A DNA stretch of 64,000 bases, from assembly GCA_046350655.1 (NCBI GenBank), contig JAXMAB010000005.1, positions 434,001-498,000 of the forward strand, read 5' to 3'. Positions 25,832 through 34,292 of the stretch are shown piece by piece. The stretch comes from JAEUHO01 sp046350655 (GTDB lineage: Bacteria > Planctomycetota > PLA2 > JAEUHO01). Within the stretch, counting starts at the first letter, position 1, and the number at the start of each line of letters is the position of its first letter. Under the pieces are notes generated by a model. It was not told the origin of the DNA. It saw only the letters and a program-made list of their open reading frames with translations, and made no database searches. Both the position numbers and the translations under genes were made by a program.

Positions 25832-26734
25832 ATGTACGCCCGACGCACGCTCCTGTTCGTCCTCGCCTCCGCGCTCGGCGCCACCGCGGTCGCGCGCGCC
25901 GACGACCCGTCGCCGACGGCGCCGGTCTCGCCGGAGCCGCCGCCGGTGCCTGCGCCGCCGCCCGCGCCGACCGTCGAGCACACCGCGCCGCCGGTGCCGA
26001 CGCCGGCGCCCATGCCGACGCCCGCGCCGCGCGCGGCCGACCGCTGGATCGGCTGCCTGCCGCCGCAGCGCACCTGGGTCCCCCGCGAGGAGGTCACGCC
26101 GGCCACGACGTGCGAACGCGCCGTGCCCGTCTACGAGACGGTTCGCGTGCCGATCCACGAGGAGCGCTGCGTCCCCGTGTACCGCGAGGAGCAGGTCCCC
26201 GTCTGGGCCACCCGCGAGGTCGACGCGTTCGAGGACCGCGCGGTGCCCGAGTACGGCGACGTCCCGGTGACGGTGTACGAGACGCGCTCGGTGCCGGTGA
26301 AGCTCGCGCTCCCCAACCCGTTCGCCTGCGACTGCAAGGACGTCGAGCTGAAGCTGTGGGACCGCTGCGAGCGCGTCGCGTGCGGCACGCGCACGGAGCG
26401 CGGCATCGTCGGCTGGCGCACCGAGCGCGTCGCCGTCGGCAAGCGGACCGAGACCTACCAGAGCGGCACCGAGACCAAGCAGGTGCTGGCCGGGTGGCGG
26501 ACCGAGGTCGTCGAGGTCGGCGCCCGCGAGGAGTCGCGGTGCGTCGGCTGGCGCACCGAGTCGGTCGTCGTCGAGCCGGAGCGCCGGCGTGTCGTCCACG
26601 ACTGCGTGGACCTGCCGTCCCGGCTCGTGACCGTCACGTCGGGCGACCCCGCCGCGACGACGCCGCTGCCGGGCACGACGGCCGTCGTGGACGAGGCGAC
26701 CTTCTCGCGCAGCCTGGCGAGCAGCGGGCGCTGA
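25832..26734 (+). CDS. Secreted Val-Pro-Tyr repeat protein with conserved Cys
   Basis: The 300-residue protein has a signal peptide (RRTLLFVLASALGATAVARA), then a Pro/Thr-rich linker (about 25-65) and a repeat region. The repeats have units of the type VPVYETVRVPI, CVPVYREEQVPV, VPVTVYETRSVPV and later GWRTERVAVGKRTETY, GWRTEVVEVGAREE and GWRTESVVVEPE. Cysteines recur in the region (at least eight). Similar Tyr/Val/Pro repeat secreted proteins are frequent in planctomycetes, but no function is established. ATG 25832 is chosen over an in-frame ATG at 25811 because GGAGGA precedes it by about 6 nt. An ECF-type promoter lies upstream, divergent from the sigma gene. Confidence 0.75.
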   Translation: MYARRTLLFVLASALGATAVARADDPSPTAPVSPEPPPVPAPPPAPTVEHTAPPVPTPAPMPTPAPRAADRWIGCLPPQRTWVPREEVTPATTCERAVPVYETVRVPIHEERCVPVYREEQVPVWATREVDAFEDRAVPEYGDVPVTVYETRSVPVKLALPNPFACDCKDVELKLWDRCERVACGTRTERGIVGWRTERVAVGKRTETYQSGTETKQVLAGWRTEVVEVGAREESRCVGWRTESVVVEPERRRVVHDCVDLPSRLVTVTSGDPAATTPLPGTTAVVDEATFSRSLASSGR

Positions 26735-26749
26735 CCGCGCGGACGCGCG

Positions 26750-26769
26750 ACGCGGTCCCCGGACCGCGT
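26750..26769 (+). terminator. Hairpin after the Val-Pro-Tyr repeat gene
   Basis: ACGCGGTC and GACCGCGT pair around CCCG, 15 nt past the stop codon. Confidence 0.4.
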
Positions 26770-26876
26770 GCGGGAGCGGAATCGTGGGTGGGCGGCGCCG
26801 CCGAGGCGCCCGGGTGCGCGCCGCGGACCGCGGCGGCCCCGGCGCGCCTCGGTGCGCGGGACCTCGGAGGAACATC

Positions 26877-27181
26877 GTGGACACGACGCAGGACGAGATC
26901 CGCATCTCCCTCGCGACGCTGAGCGAACGCGGCCGGGCCCGCCTGGAGGGCATCGTCGCGTACGTGGTGCCGCGCACGGTGCCGCCCGGCGCCGACGGCG
27001 GCGACGCGCCGCGGCTCCGGCTGGTGGACAACGAGTTCCACGTGCCGCGCGACGACGCGGCGGCCGTCTACGCGACGCTCGTCGGCACCGACGACGTCTG
27101 TCTGCTGCGGGTCGCGAACCGCCTCCACGAGGAGATGCGGGCGCGCGGCTGGGCGCTGACGGGCGGCGGACGGCGACCCGC
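26877..27181 (+). CDS. Small hypothetical protein, 3' end unclear
   Basis: A GTG at 26877-26879 with GGAGG about 7 nt upstream starts MDTTQDEIRISLATLSERG. The frame stays coherent (LRLVDNEFHVPRDDAAAVYATLVGTDDVCLLRVANRLHEEM in pieces) to about 27,160, then enters an inverted repeat. No in-frame stop occurs before 29,000, where the frame would run antisense through the phosphatase gene. A TGA lies in another frame at 27157-27159, so a single-base error or natural frameshift near the 3' end is likely. The true protein is probably about 95 residues. Family not recognised; no membrane segment. Confidence 0.45.
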
Positions 27182-27228
27182 GGGACCGCGAGGCCCGGTG
27201 GCCGGCGCGGACCGGGCCTCGCGGTCCC
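27182..27228. terminator. Hairpin made of two inverted copies of the dispersed repeat
   Basis: GGGACCGCGAGGCCCGGT (27182-27199) and its exact complement (27211-27228) give an 18-bp perfect stem with an 11-nt loop. It lies between convergent genes and could terminate both. Confidence 0.65.
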
Positions 27229-27275
27229 CCGCGGACGACCGCCGTCGCCGGACGGGGCCGGCCGCGGCGCGCCGC

Positions 27276-28571
27276 TCACCGCGGCGCGCGGCCCCCGCGG
27301 GTCCGCCGCAACACGACGACCGTGAGGTCGTCGGCCCACGGCGTGCCCCCGCCGAACGCGCGCACGCGCTCGAACAGGCCCTCGACGACGGCTTCCAGGG
27401 GCGCGTCGGCGAGGGCGCGGACGTCGGCCGCGAGCCGCTCCTCGCCGTACAGCTCGCCGTCCGGCGCGCGGCGCTCCGTGATGCCGTCGGTGTAGAGCAC
27501 CAGCGTCTCGCCGTGCTCGAGGCGCGACGACGTGCGGCGGTACGTCACCTGCTCGACCGGCCCGAGGACGGGTCCGCCCTGCCGCAGCGCGGTGTAGCCG
27601 CCGCGCCGGACGCGCAGCGCGGGCGGGTGGCCGGCGCTCACGTACTCGAGGCGTCCGTCGCCGTGGACCTCGGCGTAGAAGAGCGACGCGAACGCGCTCT
27701 CCGGCAGGCCGGCCCGCAGCACGCGGTTGAGGCGCGTGAGCACGCCGCCGATCCGCATGCCGCGGTCGAGGCCGACGCGCAGCCCGACGACGACGTCGCG
27801 CGCGACCAGCGCGGCCGGGAGCCCGTGACCCGCCGCGTCCCCCACCGCGACGCCGAGGCCGCCCTTCCCGAACGGGAACACGTCGAAGAGGTCGCCGCCG
27901 ACCTCCTCCGCCGCGACGGACCGCGCGGCCATCGTGATGCCGGGGTGCTCGGGGAGCGAGGTCGGCAGCAGGCCGCGCTGGATCTCCGCCGCGTGCTCGA
28001 GCGAGCGGCGCCACCGCTCCTGGAGCGCGCGGGCCGACAGCGCGGACGCGACGGTCCCGAGCACGAACTCGACGGCGTGGGCGTCGGCGCGCGGCGCCAG
28101 CGCGACGAGCACGAGCGACTGGTGCGGCGCCGCGTCGAAGCGGAGCACCGCGCTGGGCCCGCGCGCCACGAGCCCGAGGGCCGCGGGTCCGCCGGCCTCC
28201 GCGGCGTCGGCGAACACGCGCGCGCGCCGCGGCCTCGGGGCGAGGCGCACCGCCGTCTCGGCGGGCACCTCGGCGGCGAACTTCGCGTCCGCGCCGAACA
28301 CGCGGCGGCGCACGAAGACCGGGCCCTCCTCGGTGAACCACGCGAGCGCGGTGACGCCGAACTCGGGGCCCAGCTCGTCGAGCGCCGATCCGAGCGACGC
28401 GCCGACGTTGGGCGCGCCCGCGACGTCCGGCGGCGCCGACAGGACGTCGTCGAGGAACCGACGCAGCCGCTTCGGGTCCGACAACCGCACGGGGACCGGC
28501 GGGCCGGACGGGGGCGCCTTCGGGGCGACGGTCCGGGTGCGAGAGGGGACGCGGACCGGTTCGGGGGGCAT
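27276..28571 (-). CDS. RsbU-type PP2C (SpoIIE) serine phosphatase with N-terminal GAF-like domain
   Basis: The 431-residue protein has an N-terminal Pro-rich stretch and a GAF-like sensor region (about 50-195). The linker AAEIQRGLLPTSLPEHPGI is the hallmark of RsbU-like proteins. The SpoIIE/PP2C domain (about 210-425) has EVGGDLFDVF, GDAAGHGLPAAL, SAGHPPAL, LYTDGITE and ADDLTVVVLRR, supplying the Asp/Gly metal-binding residues. Such phosphatases dephosphorylate anti-sigma-factor antagonists in partner-switching pathways; no partner STAS or HPK gene is nearby. The ATG has a TAGCAT box 6 nt upstream (leaderless). Confidence 0.92.
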   Translation of the reverse strand: MPPEPVRVPSRTRTVAPKAPPSGPPVPVRLSDPKRLRRFLDDVLSAPPDVAGAPNVGASLGSALDELGPEFGVTALAWFTEEGPVFVRRRVFGADAKFAAEVPAETAVRLAPRPRRARVFADAAEAGGPAALGLVARGPSAVLRFDAAPHQSLVLVALAPRADAHAVEFVLGTVASALSARALQERWRRSLEHAAEIQRGLLPTSLPEHPGITMAARSVAAEEVGGDLFDVFPFGKGGLGVAVGDAAGHGLPAALVARDVVVGLRVGLDRGMRIGGVLTRLNRVLRAGLPESAFASLFYAEVHGDGRLEYVSAGHPPALRVRRGGYTALRQGGPVLGPVEQVTYRRTSSRLEHGETLVLYTDGITERRAPDGELYGEERLAADVRALADAPLEAVVEGLFERVRAFGGGTPWADDLTVVVLRRTRGGRAPR

Positions 28572-28577
28572 GGGGCG

Positions 28578-28583
28578 ATGCTA
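28578..28583 (-). promoter_or_regulatory. -10 box TAGCAT, leaderless
   Basis: TAGCAT on the minus strand, 6 nt before the phosphatase ATG. Confidence 0.45.
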
Positions 28584-28651
28584 CGGCCCCCCCCACGGCT
28601 GCGCGCCGGAACCCGAGCCCTCCGCGTGCCGCGCGTCGCGACGGAACGCGT

Positions 28652-28679
28652 GATCCGTCGGCGCGCGGCCGGCATCCAA
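28652..28679 (+). promoter_or_regulatory. ECF-type promoter GATCC-N15-GCATCCAA
   Basis: GATCC at 28652-28656, 15 nt, GCATCCAA at 28672-28679. The next ATG is at 28686, so the transcript would be leaderless. Confidence 0.6.
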
Positions 28680-28685
28680 GCCTTC

Positions 28686-29000
28686 ATGGCCCTTCCCCTC
28701 GTGCTCGCCGCGTTCGACGCCTCCGCGCTCCTCGCCGTCCTCGTGCAGGCGGCGCTCGCGGCGCTCGTCGCCTTCCTCGCCGCGCTCCTCCTCCGCGCGC
28801 GACCGCCCGTGCTGTCGCTCGTCGGCGCCGGTCTGCTCGGGGCCGGGATCGGCACCTGGATCGGGGCCGCCGTCGGCGGGCTGGGCTGGCCGTTCACCGT
28901 GGCGGTCGCGGGCGCGAGCCTCCATGTGACGTGGACGTTCGTCGGCGCGCTCCTGACGCTGCTCGTCGCGCGCGTGGCGCGGACCCGCCGCTGGCGCTGA
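28686..29000 (+). CDS. Small four-helix membrane protein
   Basis: The 104 residues contain about four hydrophobic helices: VLAAFDASALLAVLVQAALAA, VAFLAALLLRA, LVGAGLLGAGIGTWIGAAVGG and FVGALLTLLVARVA. No family is recognised. The gene is preceded by a complete ECF-type promoter, so it is a candidate regulon member that could answer envelope stress. It converges with the glyoxalase-like gene (12 nt between stops). The ATG sits at the expected transcription start. Confidence 0.65.
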   Translation: MALPLVLAAFDASALLAVLVQAALAALVAFLAALLLRARPPVLSLVGAGLLGAGIGTWIGAAVGGLGWPFTVAVAGASLHVTWTFVGALLTLLVARVARTRRWR

Positions 29001-29012
29001 TCGCGTCGCGCG

Positions 29013-29387
29013 TCAGGCGCCGCCGGCCACGGAGAGCTCGTTGCCGTCGGGGTCGTCGAAGTTGGCCACGTGGCGGCCCGGCGCGATCTCGACGGGCCCC
29101 CGCGTGAAGCGCACGCCCTCGCCCCGCAGCGACGCGACCACGTGCGTCACGCTCGCCACCTCGAACGACACCTGGACCCGCGGGCCGGCGGGCCTCGCGT
29201 GCCCCGCGCCCGCGACCGCGCCCCCGACCGCGCCATCGTGCAGCGCGAGCGTGACGCCCGACGTGCCGAGCTCCACCCAGCCGCCGAAGTCGCGCCGCAC
29301 GGGCAGGCCCAGGGTGCCGGCGTAGAAGCGCTTCGCGCGCGCCATGTCGGTCACGAACACGACCACGGTGCCGATCGTCGAGAGCAT
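29013..29387 (-). CDS. VOC-superfamily (glyoxalase/dioxygenase-like) protein
   Basis: The 124 residues show the paired beta-alpha-beta-beta-beta pattern of single-unit VOC proteins. MLSTIGTVVVFVTDMARAKRFYAG-type start is followed by LGLPV and WVELG, and the C-terminal ANFDDPDGNEL contains the acidic metal-ligand position. An insertion rich in Gly/Ala (about 55-70) includes a copy of the dispersed repeat. Members include glyoxalase I, extradiol dioxygenases and resistance proteins; substrate unknown. A TAGGCT box at 29444-29449 suggests a leader of about 50 nt. Confidence 0.85.
   Translation of the reverse strand: MLSTIGTVVVFVTDMARAKRFYAGTLGLPVRRDFGGWVELGTSGVTLALHDGAVGGAVAGAGHARPAGPRVQVSFEVASVTHVVASLRGEGVRFTRGPVEIAPGRHVANFDDPDGNELSVAGGA
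29188..29205 (-). repeat. Dispersed repeat copy (in VOC gene)
   Basis: GCGGGCCTCGCGTGCCCC, diverged, in frame as HARPAG. Confidence 0.5.
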
Positions 29388-29507
29388 GGACGCCTCCGGG
29401 CCCCGCGCCGCGCCGGCCTCGGGCGGCGCGCGGGCGGCCGACGAGCCTACCGTGACCGGCGCCGGCGCGGCCGGCCCCCGCGGGGGGCCGCGGGGGGCGA
29501 CGCCGGG

Positions 29508-32500
29508 CTACTTCGGCAGGCGCGGCGCCTTGCGGACCGGCTTCGCGCCGAGGTCCGGGACGCGCGGCTGCTCCTTCTCGATGCGGGCGAGCACGAGCTC
29601 GATCGCCTTGTCGAGCTGGGGGTCGCGGCCCGCGGCGTGGTCCTGCGGCGCGATCTCGACCTCGACGTCCGGGTCGGTGCCGTGGCCCTCGATCGCGAAG
29701 CCGACGTCGGTGAACCAGAAGCCGAACTCCGGCTGCGTCGTCACCGTGCCGTCCACGAGCGCGTGGCGCGGCCAGATGCCGACCACGCCGCCCCACGTCC
29801 GCTTGCCGACGAGGGGCCCGAGCCCGTAGAGCTTGAAGTTGTGGCTGAACATGTCGCCGTCGCTGCCGGCGTACTCGTTCGTCACCGCGACCATCGGCCC
29901 CATGGGCGAGTCGTCGGGGTAGGGCGTCACGCCCATCCAGCGGCTCGTGTTGTAGCCGCGGCGCTTGCGCGCGAGCTTCTCGAGGAGGAGCTGGCTCACG
30001 TGGCCGCCGCCGTTCCAGCGGACGTCGATCACGAGGCCGAGGCGGTCCACCTCGGCGCCGAAGTAGCGGTGGAACTCGCTCCAGCCGCGCGGGCCCATGT
30101 CGGGCACGTGGACGTAGCCGACGCGGCCGCCGGTCGCGGCGTGGACGCGGGCGCGGTTGCCCTCGACCCAGTCGCGGTACCGCAGCCCCGTCTCGTCGCG
30201 CAGGGTGCGGACGGCCACGGCCCGCGGCGCGCCGCCGGCCGTGCGCACCGTCAGCGTCACGTCCTTGCCCGCCGCGTGGACGAGCCGCGAGGCCGGCGAC
30301 ACGTTCGGCCCGACCGCCTCGCCGTCCACGGCCACGATCACGTCGCCGACGGCGACGCCCGTGCCCGGGAGCGCGAGCGGCGAGGCCGCGGACGCGTCCC
30401 ACGAGTCGCCGCGCGGCAGGCGGGCGACCCGCCACGTGCCGTCGGCGTCGAGCGCGAGGTCGGCGCCGAGGAGGCCCTGCGGGAACGAGGGCGCGCCGCG
30501 GTAGTCGCCGCCCATCTCGTAGGCGTGCGACGTGCCGAGCTCGCCCTGGAGCTCCCAGAGCAGGTCCGAGAACTCGGCGCGGGTGGCCACGCGGTCGACG
30601 AGCGGGAGGTAGCGGTCGTGGACCGCGACCCAGTCGATCCCCGAGAGGTCGGGGGTCCAGAACTGGTCGCGCTGCAGGCGCCACGCCTCGCGGAAGATCT
30701 GCTTCCACTCGTCGCCGGGGACCACGGGCACGCGCAGGCGCTCGAGGTCGATCCAGCCGGTCTCGCGCGACGCGTCGTCCTTCGGCGGCAGGTCGGCGGC
30801 CTTGCACGACGACGCGACGGCGCGCAGGCGCCGGCCGGCGCGCAGCAGCAGCGTCTTGCCCGACGTCGAGAGCGACGCCGACGTCACGTGCTCGGCGACG
30901 GGGACCGCCTTGTCCTCGTCGAACACCCACGCCTCGAGGGTCGCCTTCGCGGGCGGCTCCGACGACCGCCAGGAGTCGCCGTCGAGCGTCCCCTCGACCG
31001 GCACCGAGAGGAAGAACGCGCGGCCCTTCGTCGCCAGCGTGCCGACGTACCGGCCCTCGGGCACCGGGAACGCGAGCACGCGGTCCTCGATGCCGTCCCA
31101 GTCCACGACGAGCGGCGCCGGGGCCTCGCCGTCCTTCGCGGCGGGCTTGGCGTCGCCCTCCTTGGCGGCCGGGGCGGCCGGGGCGGCCGGCGCGGGCGTG
31201 TCGGCGGCGAGCGGCGCGCGCGGCGCCCGCGCCGGGCCCGGGAAGGGCGACGCGAGGTCCTTGCGCAGCGGCAGGAGGCAGGGCCGGCTGCCCTTCTGGA
31301 AGCCGAGGTCGAAGTAGTGGCTGTCGTAGACCGGGTCGAACACGCGGTACGAGACGAAGTAGAGGTACTTCCCCTCGGGGTCGAACGACGGCTGGCCCTC
31401 GCGGAAGTCCGAGCGCGTCACGCGGCGCACGGCGCCGTCCGTCGCGTCCCAGACGTGGATCGAGGAGGTGCGGCGCGAGTCCGAGAACCCGTAGGCGAGC
31501 AGGCGGCCGTCGGCGGACCACGCGAGGCCGTCCGTCCGGTCGAACGGGCTCTTCTCGACGACCTTCGCCGTGCCCGCGGCGAGGTCGACGACGATCACCT
31601 CCTGCCGCTGGTTCGTGACCGCGACGCGGTCGCCGCCGGCGGGCGCGACGGCGAGGTCGAGCGTGCGCCCGAGGTCGGCCTCGACGCGCCGCGCCACGGT
31701 CCCGTCGGCCGCGAGGACCACGAGGGCCTCCTCGCCGCCCTCGTCGGACACCGCGACCATCCGCTTCCCGTCGGGCAGCCAGCGCGCGAGCCGGTGGCGC
31801 ACGGGCCCCGCGGTCCCGCGCCGGGCCGGCGCGCCGTCCCAGAGGCCCAGGGTGAACACGCCACCGCGCACGACGACGCCGACGGAGTGCCCCTCGGGGT
31901 GCACGTCGGCCGACTCGAGCCAGCGCCCCGGCGCGACGTACTTCCGGTTGCGGTGCGCGCGCGCGCTGTGCAGCGTGACGTCGACCTTCCTCGACGCGCG
32001 CGTCGCGGGGTCGAACACGAAGAGGTCGGCGCCCGCGTGGTAGACGATGCGGCGGCCGTCCGTGGCCGGGAACCGCACGTAGAAGTCCTCGTGGTGCGTC
32101 TCGCGGCGCAGGTCGCCGCCGTCGGGCCGGCACGAGTAGAGGTTGCCGTGGCCCTCGTGGTCCGCGAGGAAGTACACGCGCTCCCCCACCCACATCGGCG
32201 TGGCGAGGTTGCCCGCGAGCCTCACGAGCGGCGCGAACGTCCCCGCGCCCGCGCGGTCGATCCAGATCGTGCCCGCCGTGCCGCCGCGGTACCGCTTCCA
32301 GCGCGCCGGGTCGCCCGAGTTGCGGCCGATCACGACGCCCTTGCCGCCGGGCTGGAACGACACGGCGCGGGCGGGCCCGACCTTCAGCGCGCGCGGCGCG
32401 CCGGTCCCGTCGCGACGGACGCCGACGAGGTGCTGGTAGCCGCGGAACGCCTGCCCGGCGTCGGTCGAGACGAGCACCTCGGCGCCGTCGGGCGTCCAGC

Positions 32501-32780
32501 CGACCGTCGTCGAGAGCGCGCCGAGCCACGTGAGGCGCCGCGGGTCGCCGCCGCCCGCGTCCATCACGTACGCCTCGGCCGGGCCGTCGTCGCGCCCGGT
32601 GAACGCGAGGTGCTTCCCGTCGGGCGAGAACACCGGGAACGACACGGCGCCCGGCGCGGCCGTCAGCCGGCGGGCGACGCCGCCCGCGGCGGAGACCGCC
32701 CAGAGGTCGTCCTCCGAGACGAAGGCGATCGTGTCGCCGTGGATCGTGGGGTGGCGGTAGTAGCCCGGGACGGTGGACAT
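29508..32780 (-). CDS. Tricorn protease homologue (S41 family)
   Basis: The 1,090 residues fit the tricorn architecture. N-terminal beta-propeller repeats (about 1-650, with FPVFSPDGKHLAFTGRDDG, VSFQPGGKGVVIGRNSGD and LAWSADGRLLAYGFSD) are followed by the C1 helical region, a PDZ domain (about 760-850, GVAVGDVIVAVDGEAV) and the catalytic C2 domain. C2 contains GTSHAYEMGGDY (the Ser-His pair of the tetrad), DVRWNGGGHVS and NEYAGSDGDMFSHN, whose Ser (about 973) is the nucleophile. Tricorn degrades peptides released by other proteases into short products. No signal peptide is clear. It lies just after the S8 protease gene on the same strand. Confidence 0.93.
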   Translation of the reverse strand: MSTVPGYYRHPTIHGDTIAFVSEDDLWAVSAAGGVARRLTAAPGAVSFPVFSPDGKHLAFTGRDDGPAEAYVMDAGGGDPRRLTWLGALSTTVGWTPDGAEVLVSTDAGQAFRGYQHLVGVRRDGTGAPRALKVGPARAVSFQPGGKGVVIGRNSGDPARWKRYRGGTAGTIWIDRAGAGTFAPLVRLAGNLATPMWVGERVYFLADHEGHGNLYSCRPDGGDLRRETHHEDFYVRFPATDGRRIVYHAGADLFVFDPATRASRKVDVTLHSARAHRNRKYVAPGRWLESADVHPEGHSVGVVVRGGVFTLGLWDGAPARRGTAGPVRHRLARWLPDGKRMVAVSDEGGEEALVVLAADGTVARRVEADLGRTLDLAVAPAGGDRVAVTNQRQEVIVVDLAAGTAKVVEKSPFDRTDGLAWSADGRLLAYGFSDSRRTSSIHVWDATDGAVRRVTRSDFREGQPSFDPEGKYLYFVSYRVFDPVYDSHYFDLGFQKGSRPCLLPLRKDLASPFPGPARAPRAPLAADTPAPAAPAAPAAKEGDAKPAAKDGEAPAPLVVDWDGIEDRVLAFPVPEGRYVGTLATKGRAFFLSVPVEGTLDGDSWRSSEPPAKATLEAWVFDEDKAVPVAEHVTSASLSTSGKTLLLRAGRRLRAVASSCKAADLPPKDDASRETGWIDLERLRVPVVPGDEWKQIFREAWRLQRDQFWTPDLSGIDWVAVHDRYLPLVDRVATRAEFSDLLWELQGELGTSHAYEMGGDYRGAPSFPQGLLGADLALDADGTWRVARLPRGDSWDASAASPLALPGTGVAVGDVIVAVDGEAVGPNVSPASRLVHAAGKDVTLTVRTAGGAPRAVAVRTLRDETGLRYRDWVEGNRARVHAATGGRVGYVHVPDMGPRGWSEFHRYFGAEVDRLGLVIDVRWNGGGHVSQLLLEKLARKRRGYNTSRWMGVTPYPDDSPMGPMVAVTNEYAGSDGDMFSHNFKLYGLGPLVGKRTWGGVVGIWPRHALVDGTVTTQPEFGFWFTDVGFAIEGHGTDPDVEVEIAPQDHAAGRDPQLDKAIELVLARIEKEQPRVPDLGAKPVRKAPRLPK

Positions 32781-32890
32781 CGGGGTCTCCCGGCGCCCGC
32801 CGCGTGCGGCGAGGGGCGCCGGGGAGGGATTGAAGGCGACCCGCGGAAGCCCCGCAACGCGGGCGTGACCGAGGGTCGGCCGTCGCGGCC

Positions 32891-32965
32891 ACCGGGCCTC
32901 GCGTGCCCCCGACCGGGCCTCGCGTCCCGGGAACCCGGCCCCGAGAACGCGGTACGCGAGGCCCG
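32891..32965. repeat. Cluster of three dispersed repeat copies
   Basis: Copies at 32891-32908 and 32912-32928 (same orientation) and 32951-32965 (opposite), between tricorn and S8 genes. Confidence 0.7.
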
Positions 32966-32981
32966 CCCGCCGGCGCCGGCG

Positions 32982-34292
32982 TCAGTCCTTCCCGACCTTC
33001 CCGGCCGTCGCCGCGTCGAGATCGACGCAGCCCGCGCCCAGCTCGCCCGCGAACTCCGGGTTGACGTCGTCCACGGAGCGGGCGGTGCGCTGCAGGAGCT
33101 CGACGTACTGATCGAACGGCACCGGCTCGATGCCCGCCATCACGACGGCGAACGCGCCGCTGACGAGGGCCGAGGCGAACGAGGTGCCGCTCCACCGCGC
33201 GACGCCCGACGGCGACGACGGGTGGGCGCCGAGGAGGTCCTCGCCGGGCGCCGAGAGATCGACCTCGGGGCCGAACGCCGAGAACGCGCTGCGGACGTCG
33301 TCGACGTCGAGCGAGGCCACGGCGACGACCGACGGGTGCGCGGCGGGGAAGTCCACCGCGCCGGCGCGGTTGCCCGCGGCCGCGATGACCGGGATGTTGC
33401 GGACCTCGGCGTACTGGATGGCCTGGCGGATGAGGCGCAGGTCGCGGTCGAGGCCGCCGCTGAAGTTGATGACGGTGGCGCCGCTCTGCGCGGCCCAGAC
33501 GATCGCGCGCGCGACGCCCGCCGCCGTGCCCATCGCGTCGCCGTCTAGCGCGCGGATCGGCATGATCTTGGCGCCCGGCGCGACGGCGAGGATGAGGCTC
33601 GCGACGAACGTGCCGTGGCCGACGCCCTCGTCCACGTGGCCGTCGTGGTTGTCGTCGCGGCCGTTGCCGACGTCGGTCGGGTCGTTGTCGTCGTCGATGA
33701 AGTCGTGGCCGGTCCCGAGGACGCGGCCCGCGAGGAACGGGTGCGTGAAGTCGATGCCCGTGTCCACGACCGCGACCACGGCGCCCGCGCCGAGGCGACC
33801 GCGACCCTGAGCCGCGCGACCGCCGATGCGGTCGATGGCGACCTGCGCGCGGATCCCGGAGAGGTCTTCCTCGACGAACGCCGGCAGCGTGGTGCCGTCG
33901 CCCTCGGGGAACTTCACGTCCTCGTCGGGCTGCGCGTCCTCGACGCACGGCTCGTCCTCGAGGTCCTTGAGGAAGTCCTCGCGCTTCGTGCCCTTCGGCA
34001 CCTCGACGAGGCAGTAGTCGGTCCCCTCGCACTCGCCGACGATCGGCGCGTTCTTCGCCTTGCAGAGGTCCTCGAGGGCCTGCGGCGTCGACGGGTCGAT
34101 CAGGACGCGCTGCACGGCCGCGGCCGGCGGGGGCGTCGTCGGCGTGTCGCCGGAGCCGCCCGTCGTCGGGTTGCCGTCGAGGACGACGCCGCCTTCGCCG
34201 GCGGTGCCGCCCGCGCCCCCGCCCCCGCACGCGGGGAGGAGCACGACGGCGAGGAGCGCGGACGCGTACCGGACGAGGGAACGGAGTTTCAC
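32982..34292 (-). CDS. Subtilisin-like (S8) serine protease lipoprotein
   Basis: The 436-residue protein has a lipobox LLPAC (Cys about 22) and a Gly/Thr/Pro-rich tether. A propeptide-like segment (about 60-125) precedes the catalytic domain with VVDTGIDFTHP (Asp177), GHGTFVAS (His226), AAAGNRAG (oxyanion Asn308) and SGTSFASALVSG (Ser371). Between Asp and His lies an insertion rich in D/N (DDDNDPTDVGNGRDDNHDG) that looks like paired calcium-binding loops. The GTG start overlaps the upstream CHAT gene stop by 4 nt (GTGA), implying translational coupling. A surface-anchored protease co-made with a CHAT protease suggests a proteolytic cascade. Confidence 0.93.
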   Translation of the reverse strand: MKLRSLVRYASALLAVVLLPACGGGGAGGTAGEGGVVLDGNPTTGGSGDTPTTPPPAAAVQRVLIDPSTPQALEDLCKAKNAPIVGECEGTDYCLVEVPKGTKREDFLKDLEDEPCVEDAQPDEDVKFPEGDGTTLPAFVEEDLSGIRAQVAIDRIGGRAAQGRGRLGAGAVVAVVDTGIDFTHPFLAGRVLGTGHDFIDDDNDPTDVGNGRDDNHDGHVDEGVGHGTFVASLILAVAPGAKIMPIRALDGDAMGTAAGVARAIVWAAQSGATVINFSGGLDRDLRLIRQAIQYAEVRNIPVIAAAGNRAGAVDFPAAHPSVVAVASLDVDDVRSAFSAFGPEVDLSAPGEDLLGAHPSSPSGVARWSGTSFASALVSGAFAVVMAGIEPVPFDQYVELLQRTARSVDDVNPEFAGELGAGCVDLDAATAGKVGKD

